A stretch of DNA of 64,000 bases from Flavobacterium frigidimaris (GCA_900129595.1 FQWG01000004.1:248001-312000); one strand, 5' to 3'; positions 1 to 9,926 are shown, counted from the stretch's first letter. Numbers and translations are program-made. The notes: generated by a model not told the origin, from the letters alone.

Positions 1-2871
1 TGTAACATAATTAGCATTACCATTTATATAATACATATAATATGGTGGCGGTCCCGGCCTTGGAGTTCCTCCGTGTACCGTTACCTCAATTATACCATTA
101 TCACATGCTGAAAGCGTTTTAGTAATTTTTGCTTCAGCTGTCAAACGATAATCGAAAACCTCTACTTCTTTAACGACACTACAGCCATTATTTGCAGTAG
201 ACATCTCTACCTCATATGTATACCCTGGGTCAACACCTTTAAATAAAATAAAATTATCTGATATAAATCCAGTATTTTGAATCTCAACGTCAGATCCTTT
301 TTTTCTAAGAATAAATTTATAATTACCAGGAACATTACTAATAGTAGCATTTATAGTTCCGAATTCTCCATTACAAATTGGGTGAGTTGCTTTAAGTTCT
401 GTTTTAAATTCAAGCTCTTCAACATTCACATCTACATAAAACGGACATTTTGAAATTTGACCGTTTATTAATACAGTTTGTCTAATTTGAACTTTATAAC
501 TTCCTTTGGGAACATCATTGAAGGTACTTTCGGGTTGATAATCAACTCCATTCAGGCTATAAAGATATCCTGAATTTTGAGGTGGATTTGTAACTGTAAT
601 ACTTCCTTTAGTACCACAAATTATATCTTGCTTTTCAGCTTTAGGATCAAGGTTATTTTGGTAAACATTAAAATAATGAGTAACAAAACAAGTGTTGCCA
701 TAATTTACAACCACTCTGAAAACACCTTCTCTGTCAGCAATAAATTTAGTATCGTTTTCTACAACTGTTGTCCAGTTTTTTGCTCCTTCAAAAGGACAGT
801 TCTCTGGATTAGGCTCTTCTTTTGAAGGCACATCTTTTGTTTCCTGCCACGTTACTTTTGTTGCTCCCGTAATTCCTGTATCAATTTCTCTCTTGTCATT
901 AAGACCACATAAGAAGATTTTAGGAAACGGTTTTTTATCCCTGACACAAGCGAAAGCTTCTCCTGTCTCCGGATCAATATTGTCTCCTTTAATCGGATTT
1001 TTAATTGTTGCAGCAAGATAATCTGTTACATTAAATGTTTGTTGGATAGGCTCACAATTTTCTGCGCCACTATTGTTAACAGTATATTTTCCAGGTTTGG
1101 TAATTGTAACGATTCTATTGTTATCACCAAAAATAAGTCCGTTTGGATCTCTCCATACATAAGTATTATACCCCAAAGCGGCCGTTAAAGTTGCTGTGCC
1201 ACAAAGTGATACATCTCTACTGAATAAACATTTATCAATACCTACTAAAAAGTTTGTTGCTGTTGGTTCTCCAACATTACATTCTGAAATCGTAGAATAA
1301 CTTCCTTCTCCAAATCCGTCTGTAGAGGTGTTTTTTACACCATAATATTTAGAATATGCTGTGTTTTCAATTTTGTTTGCACAAGCGTCAATCAATTCAT
1401 TACAATCATCGACCACTTTTACTTTAAATTTAATAGTGTAAGGATCCAGAGGTCCATTTGTCACAACCAATGCATCAGGTATTGTAAACACAAGTTTTCT
1501 TGCAGCTTCGTCATAAGTTGCAGTAATTCTGGAATCCATCGTCATACTGCTAAGACCACCAAAAATTACATTTTTAGGAAGGATGTCTGTAATGGTAAAG
1601 TTTTTAGCACTATCATTTCCTTCGTTCTTAAACTTAATTTCGTATTGAAGCTCCTGACTTAAAGTTACTGGCTGTCCATTAATATTTTTGCCATCCTTGT
1701 CTAGTACATTTTTTCTCAGTACTATTTTTGGAGCAATAATTTCTACTGACAACGCATTAAAAAACATGTAATATGAATCTGACGAAGTACTTATTCTAAG
1801 TGTAGCATTTGTCTCATCATTTTGTATAATCTTATTATCCTTGTTGTCTACCTTTACAACACCTGCATCATAACCTAATGTGTTTATGCTGGAAGGAACC
1901 CGTCCGCCAAGAATAACATCTCCATCTGTGATACTACTATTAAAAAAATTAGGTATTGTTTTAGGGCGCTTGCCACCAGTAACCTCAATTGGTCGCGTTA
2001 GTGAAGATATTGCACCCCAATCAGAAGATTTTGTGCCTTTAATTTCAAGACCATCTCCTTTTAATCTATTATCTCCCTCCAACGCGCTAAATGCTAATTT
2101 TACATTTACATCTCCAAAAGGATTGGTTCTAAAACCAGAAATAGGAATATCTAACGGACCATCAGTAGCCCTAATAATACTAAAACCATCAAAACTGGTA
2201 ATGTATTTGTTTGGAAGCAAGGGGTCTTTGTAAATAATAAAAATACTCCATCCTGCAGAGTTACCTCCTCTTCCATTATCTAACTTTCCTTCAGAACATA
2301 TTACGTCAGCTATAGTATAAACTCCTTGTTTAGCAGTCTTAACTTCGTCTGTAATTTCAACATAACAAGCATATGGTTTAGAAACATATGCATTATCTAC
2401 ACCAGTAGCACCTTCATCCCACATTAAATCACCGGTAAGCTCTTTATATTTTGCTCCTGCTTCTGGTGTTTTTAATTTAACTTTGTTGATGTTTTTTCTG
2501 TCAGTACCTTGATAAGTTCCTCCCCAATACAAAGCTGCATAAACAATCTCGTAACAAGTTTCACTCGCTTTTGGAATTGTTAATGTTGCTGAACTTGAAT
2601 TTTTAGTTGTGTTATCAGTATCGATATCAATATATTTCATATTGAATTCATCGTTTACATAACTGTCATCCCCAATGTCATTATACGGATCTTTAGGAAC
2701 TTTAGTTGAAGTTTCCCTATTTAGTATATTGTTACCAATAACCAAAATATCTCCATTTAAACTAGTTGCCTTTCTCGGAGTAAACCCCTTTCGTAACTGG
2801 GCATGAGAAGAAATACTAAGCAATATAAATACAGCTGCAATAAATACTTTAAAAATAGTAGGTTTTTTCAT
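1..2871 (-). CDS. SprB-like secreted adhesin, C-terminus beyond window (partial)
   Basis: This open frame has no stop from the ATG at 2871 to the window edge (957 codons), so the C-terminus is missing. It starts with a signal peptide (MKKPTIFKVFIAAVFILL..SSHAQ). Residues about 377-440 look like a DUF11/CARDB-type repeat (KFKNEGNDSAKNFTITDILP). The last ~300 residues are Ig-like and SprB-type repeats (GSITVTNPPQ; IEVTVHGGTPRPG). Such proteins are outer-surface adhesins exported by the type IX secretion system and used in gliding or attachment, usually ending in a type-B sorting domain, which cannot be seen here. It lies just downstream of a PorP/SprF gene on the same strand, the usual pairing for type-B substrates. 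The family call is sound; the specific role is inferred. Confidence 0.85.
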   Translation of the reverse strand, partial: MKKPTIFKVFIAAVFILLSISSHAQLRKGFTPRKATSLNGDILVIGNNILNRETSTKVPKDPYNDIGDDSYVNDEFNMKYIDIDTDNTTKNSSSATLTIPKASETCYEIVYAALYWGGTYQGTDRKNINKVKLKTPEAGAKYKELTGDLMWDEGATGVDNAYVSKPYACYVEITDEVKTAKQGVYTIADVICSEGKLDNGRGGNSAGWSIFIIYKDPLLPNKYITSFDGFSIIRATDGPLDIPISGFRTNPFGDVNVKLAFSALEGDNRLKGDGLEIKGTKSSDWGAISSLTRPIEVTGGKRPKTIPNFFNSSITDGDVILGGRVPSSINTLGYDAGVVKVDNKDNKIIQNDETNATLRISTSSDSYYMFFNALSVEIIAPKIVLRKNVLDKDGKNINGQPVTLSQELQYEIKFKNEGNDSAKNFTITDILPKNVIFGGLSSMTMDSRITATYDEAARKLVFTIPDALVVTNGPLDPYTIKFKVKVVDDCNELIDACANKIENTAYSKYYGVKNTSTDGFGEGSYSTISECNVGEPTATNFLVGIDKCLFSRDVSLCGTATLTAALGYNTYVWRDPNGLIFGDNNRIVTITKPGKYTVNNSGAENCEPIQQTFNVTDYLAATIKNPIKGDNIDPETGEAFACVRDKKPFPKIFLCGLNDKREIDTGITGATKVTWQETKDVPSKEEPNPENCPFEGAKNWTTVVENDTKFIADREGVFRVVVNYGNTCFVTHYFNVYQNNLDPKAEKQDIICGTKGSITVTNPPQNSGYLYSLNGVDYQPESTFNDVPKGSYKVQIRQTVLINGQISKCPFYVDVNVEELEFKTELKATHPICNGEFGTINATISNVPGNYKFILRKKGSDVEIQNTGFISDNFILFKGVDPGYTYEVEMSTANNGCSVVKEVEVFDYRLTAEAKITKTLSACDNGIIEVTVHGGTPRPGPPPYYMYYINGNANYVT

Positions 2872-2953
2872 AATCTTTTTTGTTTACTTACATCTTATTT
2901 ACTAAGGGGCGTTAGTGAATAAAACAATTAGTATTCTATAACATTTATTATAA

Positions 2954-2977
2954 GATCCTTCTTAAAAAAGAAGGATC
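2954..2977 (-). other. Perfect 10-bp hairpin between PorP/SprF and adhesin genes
   Basis: The arms GATCCTTCTT and AAGAAGGATC flank a 4-nt loop in the 125-bp gap between two minus-strand genes. No clean U-tract follows it on the minus strand (TTATAATAAATG), so it may be a processing or attenuation hairpin rather than a full terminator. Confidence 0.5.
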
Positions 2978-2996
2978 GGCTTTACTTAATCTTTTA

Positions 2997-5900
2997 TTAA
3001 TTCTCCACTTTTACGATCGCCATTTTCCCGTTGTATGGCTTGGTTCCTTTTGCTTCTAATGCCTTAGTTGCTTCCGGTAAACCATCGAATTTCTCGTAGT
3101 AGATGTAATACTTGCTTGTTGTCACATTATAAAAGAAATTAACATCTGAACGTCCCGCGGCAACAGCCTTAGTCAGGAACTGATCTCTTTTTTCGACACT
3201 GTTGTGAACAGCAATAATTAGATAATAACCACTATCAGAATTTTTGATATTCTTGATAATCTGCATGTTCGACTGGTCTTCACCAAAATCAAAATCACTT
3301 GCGGTTAAAGGTGTACTGCTTATTTTTGTCGTTTCTTTTATACGTTTAAGGGCAGCAACGTCCTGCGCATATCTTCCCTGATCATTCTCATAAGCGGCAC
3401 GTTTGATTCTACGTTTTTTCTCGATTTCAGTTTCTGCTTTAATACGCTCCAAATTCGACAATAGGGTTGCACTGTCCTGCTCCATTTTTAATTGGGCAGC
3501 TTTCAACTGATTGATCTTATCAAGATATGCTTTGTTTAAAGCATCATTTTTATTCGGGAATTTCTTGAGTCTTTCGTTATATAAATTAGTCAACTTAGCG
3601 ATTTCCTCTTTTTGAGCTCTGTTGGCATCAGCAAGCTGCGATTTTAAAGCCTCTAACTGACTATTTTCAGCCGCAACGCTTTTGAACGGTTTTGGCTCTT
3701 TATAAATTCCTTTTTCGCTTAAATCATTCTCTTCTTTTAAATCATTCAAATCCCTTTGTTTATTGGCCACGGTTGTATTAAACTGCGATAATAAATCTTT
3801 CTGATTTTTAGTTGAACTCTCAATAGACAGCGTTAAATCTTCTATCGCTTTAGCCGTATCATCTTTAGTAGATGCTGCTGCTTTTGCAAGTGCATCTGCT
3901 GCTAATTTAGCCTGTAAAGCTTCTGCATCTGCTTTCGCTTTTGCATCACCCAACAGTTTCGCCTCACGTGCTTCTTCTGCTAATCGCAATTGTCTTATTT
4001 CTTCTTCAGCTTTTAATTTTTCTGTCGCTTCGGCATCGGCTTTGGCTCTTTGATCTGCCAGTAATTTGGCCTGAGCTGCCTGCATATCTGCTTTGGCTTT
4101 AGCATCAGCATCCAGTTTTGCTTGTAAAGCTTCCGCATCGGCCTTCGCTTTGGCATCTGCAGCTAATTTTGCCTGAAGTGCCTGAGCATCTGCTTTTGCT
4201 TTTGCATCGGCAGCTAGTTTTGCCTGTAGTGCTTCTGCATCTGCTTTCGCTTTGGCATCTGCGGCCAATTTAGCCTGAAGTGCCTGAGCGTCTGCTTTCG
4301 CTTTGGCATCTGCGGCTAGTTTAGCCAAACGCGCCTCTTCAGCTTCTTGCAATTGTTTCGCTTCGGCATCGGCTTTGGCTTTTGCAGTTGCTTCTGCGTC
4401 AGCTTTAACTCTGGCATCGGCAATTAGTTTTGCTTGTAGTGCTTCCATATCTGCTTTTGCTTTCGCATCAGCAGCTAATTTTGCCTGTAAAGCTTCAGCA
4501 TCGGCCTTCGCTTTGGCATCTGCAGCTAATTTTGCTTTTGCAGCAGCTTCTGCATCGGCTTTCGCTTTGGCATCTGCGGCTAATTTTGCCTGAAGAGCTT
4601 CGGCATCCGCTTTGGCTTTTGCGTCTGCAACTAATTTTGCCTGTAAAGCTTCAGCATCAGCCTTCGCTTTGGCATCTGCAGCTAATTTTGCTTTTGCAGC
4701 AGCTTCTGCATCGGCTTTCGCTTTGGCATCTGCGGCTATTCGTGCTTCTCTTGCTTCAGCATCAGCCTTGGCTTTTGCATCTGCAGCTAGTTTTTCTTTT
4801 AAGGCAGCATCTTCAGCGGCTTTAGCTTTTGCATCTGCAGCCAATTTTGCTTTTGCAGCAGCATCTATAGTTGCTTTCGTTTTTGCAGCAGCAGCAGCAG
4901 CAGCTTTCGCTTCAGCAGCTAATCTTGCCTGAAGGGCATCTGAATCTGCTTTGGCTTTTGCATCAGCAGCCAAAATCGATTGTAAATCTGCAGCTTCTGC
5001 TTTCGCTTTAGCATCTGCTTTACGTTTTGCTTCAGCAGCATCTGCTTTCGCTTTCGTATCTGCTTCTAACTTTATTCTTAATGCTTCGGCATCAGCTTTC
5101 GCTTTGGCATCCGCTTGTAATTTTGCTTTTGCAGCAGCTTCAGCATCGGCTTTGGCTTTTGCATCTGCAGCTAGTTTTGTTTTCAACGCTTCTGCATCAG
5201 CCTTCGCTTTATCAGCAGCCAATTGCGCCTGAGTCTTTTGATTAGCTACGACTGGTTTATTTGCACTGGCAGCTTGCGCTCTTGCAGCCGCGGCGGCATC
5301 AACTCTGGCTTTATTATCTGCTGCCAACTTTATTCTGCGTGCTTCAGCATCGGCTCTCGCTTTATCCGCAGTCAATTGTGCCTGTGTTTTTTGCTCTGTA
5401 GCAACTGCTCTGTTTGTTGTTGCTGTTTGTGCTCTTGTTGCATCTGCTTTTGCTTTTGCATCTGCGGCTAGCTTAATTTTTAAGGCTTCAGCATCGGCTT
5501 TAGCCTTATTATCTGCTAATAGTTTTGCTTTCGCCGCAGCTTCGGCATCAGCCTTCACTTTTTCAGCAGCAGCCAATCTTATTTTAATGGCTTCGGCATC
5601 TGCTTTAGCTTTAGCTTCAGCAGCAAGTCTTGCAGTTTCTACACCACTTACTCTTGTTACTGGTGCACTTTTTGGCTTAGCCATTACTGCTTTTGGCTTC
5701 GAAGGATCTATTAATGAACCTTCTTCATCATCGCCGTAATAATAATTTTTACTTTTAAATCTATATGCAATTGCAAATTCGTGAGAACCTCCCATATTGG
5801 TGAAGTTGCCCATTCCTCTTTCGTAATTGTATTCGATAGCTATGCTGGGAGAAATATTAATACCCAAACCGGCTGAAATTCCGTATAACGTATTATAACC

Positions 5901-6659
5901 TGCCTGAGCCCAGACTCCTTGCGGAATGGCAATCATGGCAAGTCCGGAAATTACTGTTTTATCCTGTTTGATTTCTGTCTTTACGATTCCTGAAAATTTA
6001 CTTCTGTCAAAAAAACCGTAACTATCAAGATATCCAGTATACATAGCATGCAACTCGATGGCTCTTTCAGGGTCTTCTTTTACGATACCCGATCCAAAAT
6101 TGTAAAGAATTAAATTGTTTACAGAAACCCCAAAATCAAGAAATGCTGTTCCGTAGTTGATACCCGGATTAACCGTTAATAAAGTGTTTGAAGGATAATC
6201 ACCATTTAAAAGTGTTGGATCATCAGATATAATTTTTCCTTTGTTTAATCCACTTTGGTAAACTCCAACGTTCATACCAAAAGTTAAATTACTGTCTTGT
6301 TCTAAAACGATGTTATGGGCAAAATTTCCTATTCCGCCAAAAACGGTCATGATACCATAATTCTGTTGAAATAAACCAAAAGCAAAGGCTTCATTTTCTC
6401 TAAAACGGCCTGAATAATTGGCTAAGTAAGTATTGGGTGCATTCTCAAATTGTACCCATTGTCTTTTATTATAAAAACTTGCATAGGCATTGGTTTCACG
6501 AACAAAACTAAACGTTGGGTTGATTAAATATCTGTTAAATTTTAAAGAATTTCTTATAGGTAATGAAAACGAAACAACTCCATCCTCAGTAGCTGTCTGT
6601 GAATAGAGTGTATTTGAAAAACCGTAAAATAAAGTGATGAATAGTAAAATTTTCTTCAT
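2997..6659 (-). CDS. PorP/SprF-family T9SS membrane protein fused to repeat stalk and SPOR-like domain
   Basis: The protein has 1220 residues. Residues 1-20 are a signal peptide and ~20-300 are a PorP/SprF beta-barrel-like domain (INPTFSFVRE, then NISPSIAIEYNYERGMGNF near the end). Family members sit in the outer membrane and work with type-B type IX secretion substrates, linking them to the surface or the gliding machinery. Residues ~340-930 are Ala/Lys/Asp-rich repeats of 17-18 residues with core LAADAKAKADAEALQAK, probably a long periplasmic helix. Residues ~930-1120 are further coiled coil, and the last ~80 (GYYLIIAVHNSVEKRDQF, then YYIYYEKFDGLPEATKAL) resemble a SPOR domain, which would bind peptidoglycan. 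Stand-alone PorP/SprF proteins are about 300-350 residues, so this is a large fusion. It lies 1 nt from the upstream gene and 125 nt from the adhesin gene. Confidence 0.9.
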   Translation of the reverse strand: MKKILLFITLFYGFSNTLYSQTATEDGVVSFSLPIRNSLKFNRYLINPTFSFVRETNAYASFYNKRQWVQFENAPNTYLANYSGRFRENEAFAFGLFQQNYGIMTVFGGIGNFAHNIVLEQDSNLTFGMNVGVYQSGLNKGKIISDDPTLLNGDYPSNTLLTVNPGINYGTAFLDFGVSVNNLILYNFGSGIVKEDPERAIELHAMYTGYLDSYGFFDRSKFSGIVKTEIKQDKTVISGLAMIAIPQGVWAQAGYNTLYGISAGLGINISPSIAIEYNYERGMGNFTNMGGSHEFAIAYRFKSKNYYYGDDEEGSLIDPSKPKAVMAKPKSAPVTRVSGVETARLAAEAKAKADAEAIKIRLAAAEKVKADAEAAAKAKLLADNKAKADAEALKIKLAADAKAKADATRAQTATTNRAVATEQKTQAQLTADKARADAEARRIKLAADNKARVDAAAAARAQAASANKPVVANQKTQAQLAADKAKADAEALKTKLAADAKAKADAEAAAKAKLQADAKAKADAEALRIKLEADTKAKADAAEAKRKADAKAKAEAADLQSILAADAKAKADSDALQARLAAEAKAAAAAAAKTKATIDAAAKAKLAADAKAKAAEDAALKEKLAADAKAKADAEAREARIAADAKAKADAEAAAKAKLAADAKAKADAEALQAKLVADAKAKADAEALQAKLAADAKAKADAEAAAKAKLAADAKAKADAEALQAKLAADAKAKADMEALQAKLIADARVKADAEATAKAKADAEAKQLQEAEEARLAKLAADAKAKADAQALQAKLAADAKAKADAEALQAKLAADAKAKADAQALQAKLAADAKAKADAEALQAKLDADAKAKADMQAAQAKLLADQRAKADAEATEKLKAEEEIRQLRLAEEAREAKLLGDAKAKADAEALQAKLAADALAKAAASTKDDTAKAIEDLTLSIESSTKNQKDLLSQFNTTVANKQRDLNDLKEENDLSEKGIYKEPKPFKSVAAENSQLEALKSQLADANRAQKEEIAKLTNLYNERLKKFPNKNDALNKAYLDKINQLKAAQLKMEQDSATLLSNLERIKAETEIEKKRRIKRAAYENDQGRYAQDVAALKRIKETTKISSTPLTASDFDFGEDQSNMQIIKNIKNSDSGYYLIIAVHNSVEKRDQFLTKAVAAGRSDVNFFYNVTTSKYYIYYEKFDGLPEATKALEAKGTKPYNGKMAIVKVEN
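3870..5640. repeat. Coding tandem repeats, 51-54 bp period
   Basis: About 1.8 kb of imperfect repeats encode the 17-18 residue LAADAKAKADAEALQAK-type units of the PorP/SprF fusion. Boundaries are approximate. The bias (GCTTTGGCATC-like units on the plus strand) also creates several long open frames on the plus strand, which are not genes. Such an array is prone to recombination and copy-number change. Confidence 0.9.
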
Positions 6660-6660
6660 A

Positions 6661-8115
6661 TTATCGTATCACAGTTATTGATCCTTTTTTCTCACCTGCG
6701 TCGCCTTTAATGACATAGTAATATACCGGATTTACATTTTTAAAATTTATTGAAGTTTGAGGCCAGTCTCCCTGATAATTGTTAACATCAAGAACCATAT
6801 CACCATTCGAACTTATAATCATAACCTTGGTATTTGCATTTTTGTATTCATCCGGGATATTCCAATACGGACTGGCACCGCTCAGACTAATTATGTTTGG
6901 AATAACTGAAGACGGGCCTGCTTTTCCTTTGGCTTGAAAAATAAATTCTTTAGAAGATATACAACCTGAAGACTGCGAAATTCTCACTTTATACGTACCA
7001 ATAGCGGCTACCAAATAACTGCCTGATGTAGCACCTGAAATAAGATTGTTATTTAAATACCATTCGTAAGTTGGACTTGTAGCATCTGTTGTAACGCTAA
7101 CGCTTAAAGTTTCTCCTTCTTCAAGTTGAAACTCATCAGCAACATCAATACTGGCAGTAAAACCGTTACTTTTTAGATCAATTGATCCGGTTGCAACACA
7201 GCCACCAAAATCGACATCTACAGTATATATTCCGGCTTCTGTTGCTTTAACAGTGCGGGTATTGCCACCAAAGTCTTTACCATCTTTTTTCCATGTGTAC
7301 TTATTACCGCTAGTTGCTGTTAGTACAGTACCATCTGTACTTGCACAAAAAGGGTTTCCTAAACTTGATACAACCGTAACTGATGAACCAGATGCGACTG
7401 ATGTAACGGTTACACGATTGGAATACGATTCAGAACTACATGTTCCGTAATTTGTTTCTACATAATAAACTCCCGGAGAAGTTACAGTATAACTTGGTCC
7501 CGAAGCTCCTGCAACAAGAGTGGGAAGTGTAGTTGTACCATTATCTCTGTACCAGTTATAGTTTAAAAATTTATATTTTAATGGTGAATCAGGATTTTTA
7601 ATTTCATCATCTATAGTCAGTGTATAACTACCACCTGCACAAAATGCGGCACTACCACTAAAATTATTTATGGTATACTGCCTGTCATGTGCCCTGTAAT
7701 AAATTGGAAAAGAATTTTTAAGTCCAAAAGAAACAAACTTGCTACTTGAAAATCCAGTAGTAGAGACTCTAAGACTATACGTATCAGATCCCGGAAGATT
7801 GGTAGGAACAGAAAAAAGTATTTTCTTCTGATTACCTGAAGGATCTGAAACTGATATTGTATTTGCAGTAATTATATCCACAAAATTGTTAGTTGAAAGC
7901 TCAACCACAAAAACTGTTCCTGCAGGAAATCCGGTATAAGTGAACGTTGCACTATATTCGTTACCACCAGAACCCGCACAGATTCTGTCAAAGTCTAAAA
8001 CCTGTGGATTAATCGCTTTGGTCTGCGCATACACATTTGATTTAGCAAAGAATAAAATGCTAAATAAAATAATAGTAATAAGTGTGGTATTTTTTGGGGT
8101 ATTTTTTCGAATCAT
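6661..8115 (-). CDS. Secreted Ig-like protein with T9SS type-B sorting domain
   Basis: The protein has 484 residues with an N-terminal membrane or signal segment (~12-31, ending VYAQ). Three or four Ig/PKD-like beta-domains follow, with recurring patterns such as YTVTSPGVYYVET, GIYTVDVDFGGC and GTYKVRISQSSGC, typical of flavobacterial gliding-motility-associated proteins. The last ~80 residues (VIPNIISLSGASPYWNIPDE, KVMIISSNGDMV, PVYYYVIKG, GSITVIR) fit the type-B C-terminal domain that directs export by the type IX system. Its start overlaps the stop of the upstream gene by 4 nt and its stop is 1 nt before the PorP/SprF start, so the three are probably co-translated. It is a likely partner of that PorP/SprF protein. 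Confidence 0.88.
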   Translation of the reverse strand: MIRKNTPKNTTLITIILFSILFFAKSNVYAQTKAINPQVLDFDRICAGSGGNEYSATFTYTGFPAGTVFVVELSTNNFVDIITANTISVSDPSGNQKKILFSVPTNLPGSDTYSLRVSTTGFSSSKFVSFGLKNSFPIYYRAHDRQYTINNFSGSAAFCAGGSYTLTIDDEIKNPDSPLKYKFLNYNWYRDNGTTTLPTLVAGASGPSYTVTSPGVYYVETNYGTCSSESYSNRVTVTSVASGSSVTVVSSLGNPFCASTDGTVLTATSGNKYTWKKDGKDFGGNTRTVKATEAGIYTVDVDFGGCVATGSIDLKSNGFTASIDVADEFQLEEGETLSVSVTTDATSPTYEWYLNNNLISGATSGSYLVAAIGTYKVRISQSSGCISSKEFIFQAKGKAGPSSVIPNIISLSGASPYWNIPDEYKNANTKVMIISSNGDMVLDVNNYQGDWPQTSINFKNVNPVYYYVIKGDAGEKKGSITVIR

Positions 8116-8531
8116 ATAGTGCGTTTTCGGGCCAGATCTATATTCTCAAAAAATAAAATATCAATAAATGTTTCAGAAAAATCATATCTGTAGTTCTCAA
8201 TAATGTCTTTTGCAAGAACGGAATAAGAAGCTGCTACTGATTGATCTCCTTCACATTTTGGAGTACGTTGATTATCCAGATCAGTTGCGATAGGAAGGCT
8301 ATCCTTGGGGATGGATAGCCCTACTATAAACTGATTAGAATTCTCTAATTGACCGCTACTATTACTAGTATCAGTTATGTCTTTATTTTGGTTATTTGAC
8401 GCAGTCATGTTGCATATAGCAGCAATAGGATGTGGTACTTTCTCTATTGAACTTTGTGCATATAGACTTAACGTAATAGGTGAAACCAAAAATATTATAT
8501 TTAAAAAATATTTTTTTGTAGATTGAGCCAT
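8112..8531 (-). CDS. Small secreted protein of unknown function
   Basis: The protein has 139 residues with an N-terminal hydrophobic export signal (~10-25, ending SLYAQ). The mature part is polar, with two cysteines and no motif I recognise. It overlaps the next gene by 4 nt (8112-8115), which suggests translational coupling and supports it as real. Its tail ETFIDI matches the near-C-terminal ETFIDI of the next upstream gene (8634-9926), and the underlying 20 bp are identical (8155-8174 and 8701-8720), so the 3' end may come from a duplication. It might be a degenerate remnant rather than a working gene. Confidence 0.6.
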   Translation of the reverse strand: MAQSTKKYFLNIIFLVSPITLSLYAQSSIEKVPHPIAAICNMTASNNQNKDITDTSNSSGQLENSNQFIVGLSIPKDSLPIATDLDNQRTPKCEGDQSVAASYSVLAKDIIENYRYDFSETFIDILFFENIDLARKRTI

Positions 8532-8633
8532 TATGTCTTGATCTTTATTTGGTCCGGTTTAAGACGAATACATAAATTGTGTCTGGGGACTTTATTAATA
8601 AAATTTACGCGTTGAAATAAAAATCTAAATCTA

Positions 8634-9926
8634 TTATCTGTTTCCGCTTGAAGCAGTGATTTTTCCTAATTGTAGTCTGAAATCTGGTTTTTTAGCATTA
8701 AAAATATCAATAAATGTTTCTCTGTTACTGCTTTGAGAGTACACGTTGAAGAAAACACTGTTTCCATACCAGCTCTCTAAATCTTCATTGTTAGAATTGT
8801 ATTCTGTAAAGATATTTCCTTTACATAGGTTAAAATACATTTCCTCGAATTTGATTTTTTTAAGGTTGGCATCATTGATTTCTGTTTTACTGTCTAATAA
8901 TACTGCCGGATTAAATCCAGAGATTACACTTCTTTTCATTTCAAGAGAAGCATTCTCAGCAACATAAACAGCCTCTTTTACTAAACCTGCCTGAATATCA
9001 GCATTAATATTTTCGCTGTCATTAAGCATTGTAATATTAGTTGCAACTACTAAAGTTTGTTTTTTAGTAAAATCTGTTTCGCTTTTCTTTTCGTATGATT
9101 TCACTTCCATACAACGGGATCCGTCTTTAGTACTTGAGAAGTATGAAGATCTCACTGCAAGTGAGTTATAGAAACGACATTGCACTCCCTGAGAAAATTT
9201 ATAATCGTCGTTGATCGATTTATAAGAAACAAATTTTGTAGCATTTACATCTCCGCCTAAGAAACCAAATGAGTCACCACCAGCGTAGCTCACCATAATG
9301 TTTTCAAGTATTGTCTTGTTACCAACACCAGCCAAAGTTAAAGCATTGAAAGTATCTGATCCCTTCACTTTTTTACCTGCAAATTCGATTCTCACAAATC
9401 TTAGAATTCCTGAATTTCCGGCAACGTTATCACCTCCATAAGTAGTAAGTGACGGGTCAAGGTCCAGGTTATAAGATCCCATGTTTCCAAATTTATTGAT
9501 CGGAGCATCACCAAGAATTACAACTCCACCCCAGTCTCCAGCTTTTTTCTGGCTGCGGTTTGAAGTAAATACAATTGGGTCAGTCTCTAAACCATCAGCA
9601 ATAAGTTGTGCACCTTTTGTAACTACCAAAGTTCCTTTAGTTTCGAAATCACCAATAATCAAAGTTCCCGGTTCAATCGTTAAAACAGCATTGTTTGTTA
9701 CATAAACATTGCCTTGCAAAACATAAATATTCCTCTTGAGCAATTTAGTATTAACAGAAATATTTCCTGCTAAAATTTGATTTGCTTCTCCATACTCTAT
9801 TTTGTTAGGCTTAAATTCGGTCCAGTTATTCAACCAGTTGTTGTAGCCCATAATTCCTTTCTCTTGCTGAGCACTCATAGTAGTGACTGTCAAAAGAACG
9901 CAGATCATTTGAGTAATTTTTTTCAT
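8634..9926 (-). CDS. Secreted right-handed beta-helix protein
   Basis: The protein has 430 residues with a signal peptide (MKKITQMICVLLTVTTMSAQ). The body reads as a parallel beta-helix of the Bacteroidota surface type: NNAVLTIEPGTLIIG near 80-95, GDWGGVVILGDAPIN near 132-147, YGGDNVAGNSGILRFVRIE near 163-182, then further solenoid turns. These families are cell-surface or outer-membrane proteins of unknown substrate. I see no clear type-A or type-B sorting domain at the C-terminus. It lies 102 nt upstream of the 139-residue gene on the same strand and is probably part of the same surface operon. Confidence 0.8.
   Translation of the reverse strand: MKKITQMICVLLTVTTMSAQQEKGIMGYNNWLNNWTEFKPNKIEYGEANQILAGNISVNTKLLKRNIYVLQGNVYVTNNAVLTIEPGTLIIGDFETKGTLVVTKGAQLIADGLETDPIVFTSNRSQKKAGDWGGVVILGDAPINKFGNMGSYNLDLDPSLTTYGGDNVAGNSGILRFVRIEFAGKKVKGSDTFNALTLAGVGNKTILENIMVSYAGGDSFGFLGGDVNATKFVSYKSINDDYKFSQGVQCRFYNSLAVRSSYFSSTKDGSRCMEVKSYEKKSETDFTKKQTLVVATNITMLNDSENINADIQAGLVKEAVYVAENASLEMKRSVISGFNPAVLLDSKTEINDANLKKIKFEEMYFNLCKGNIFTEYNSNNEDLESWYGNSVFFNVYSQSSNRETFIDIFNAKKPDFRLQLGKITASSGNR

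Noticed and set aside
577..2233. Plus-strand frames 577-825 and 1880-2233
   Set aside because: They lie opposite the adhesin gene, whose uninterrupted 957-codon frame and domain pattern explain this DNA.
4303..5471. Several long plus-strand open frames rich in Ala, Phe, Ser or Leu, His, Gln
   Set aside because: They are shadows of the 51-54 bp coding repeats of the PorP/SprF fusion on the minus strand; low-complexity translation and no start context.
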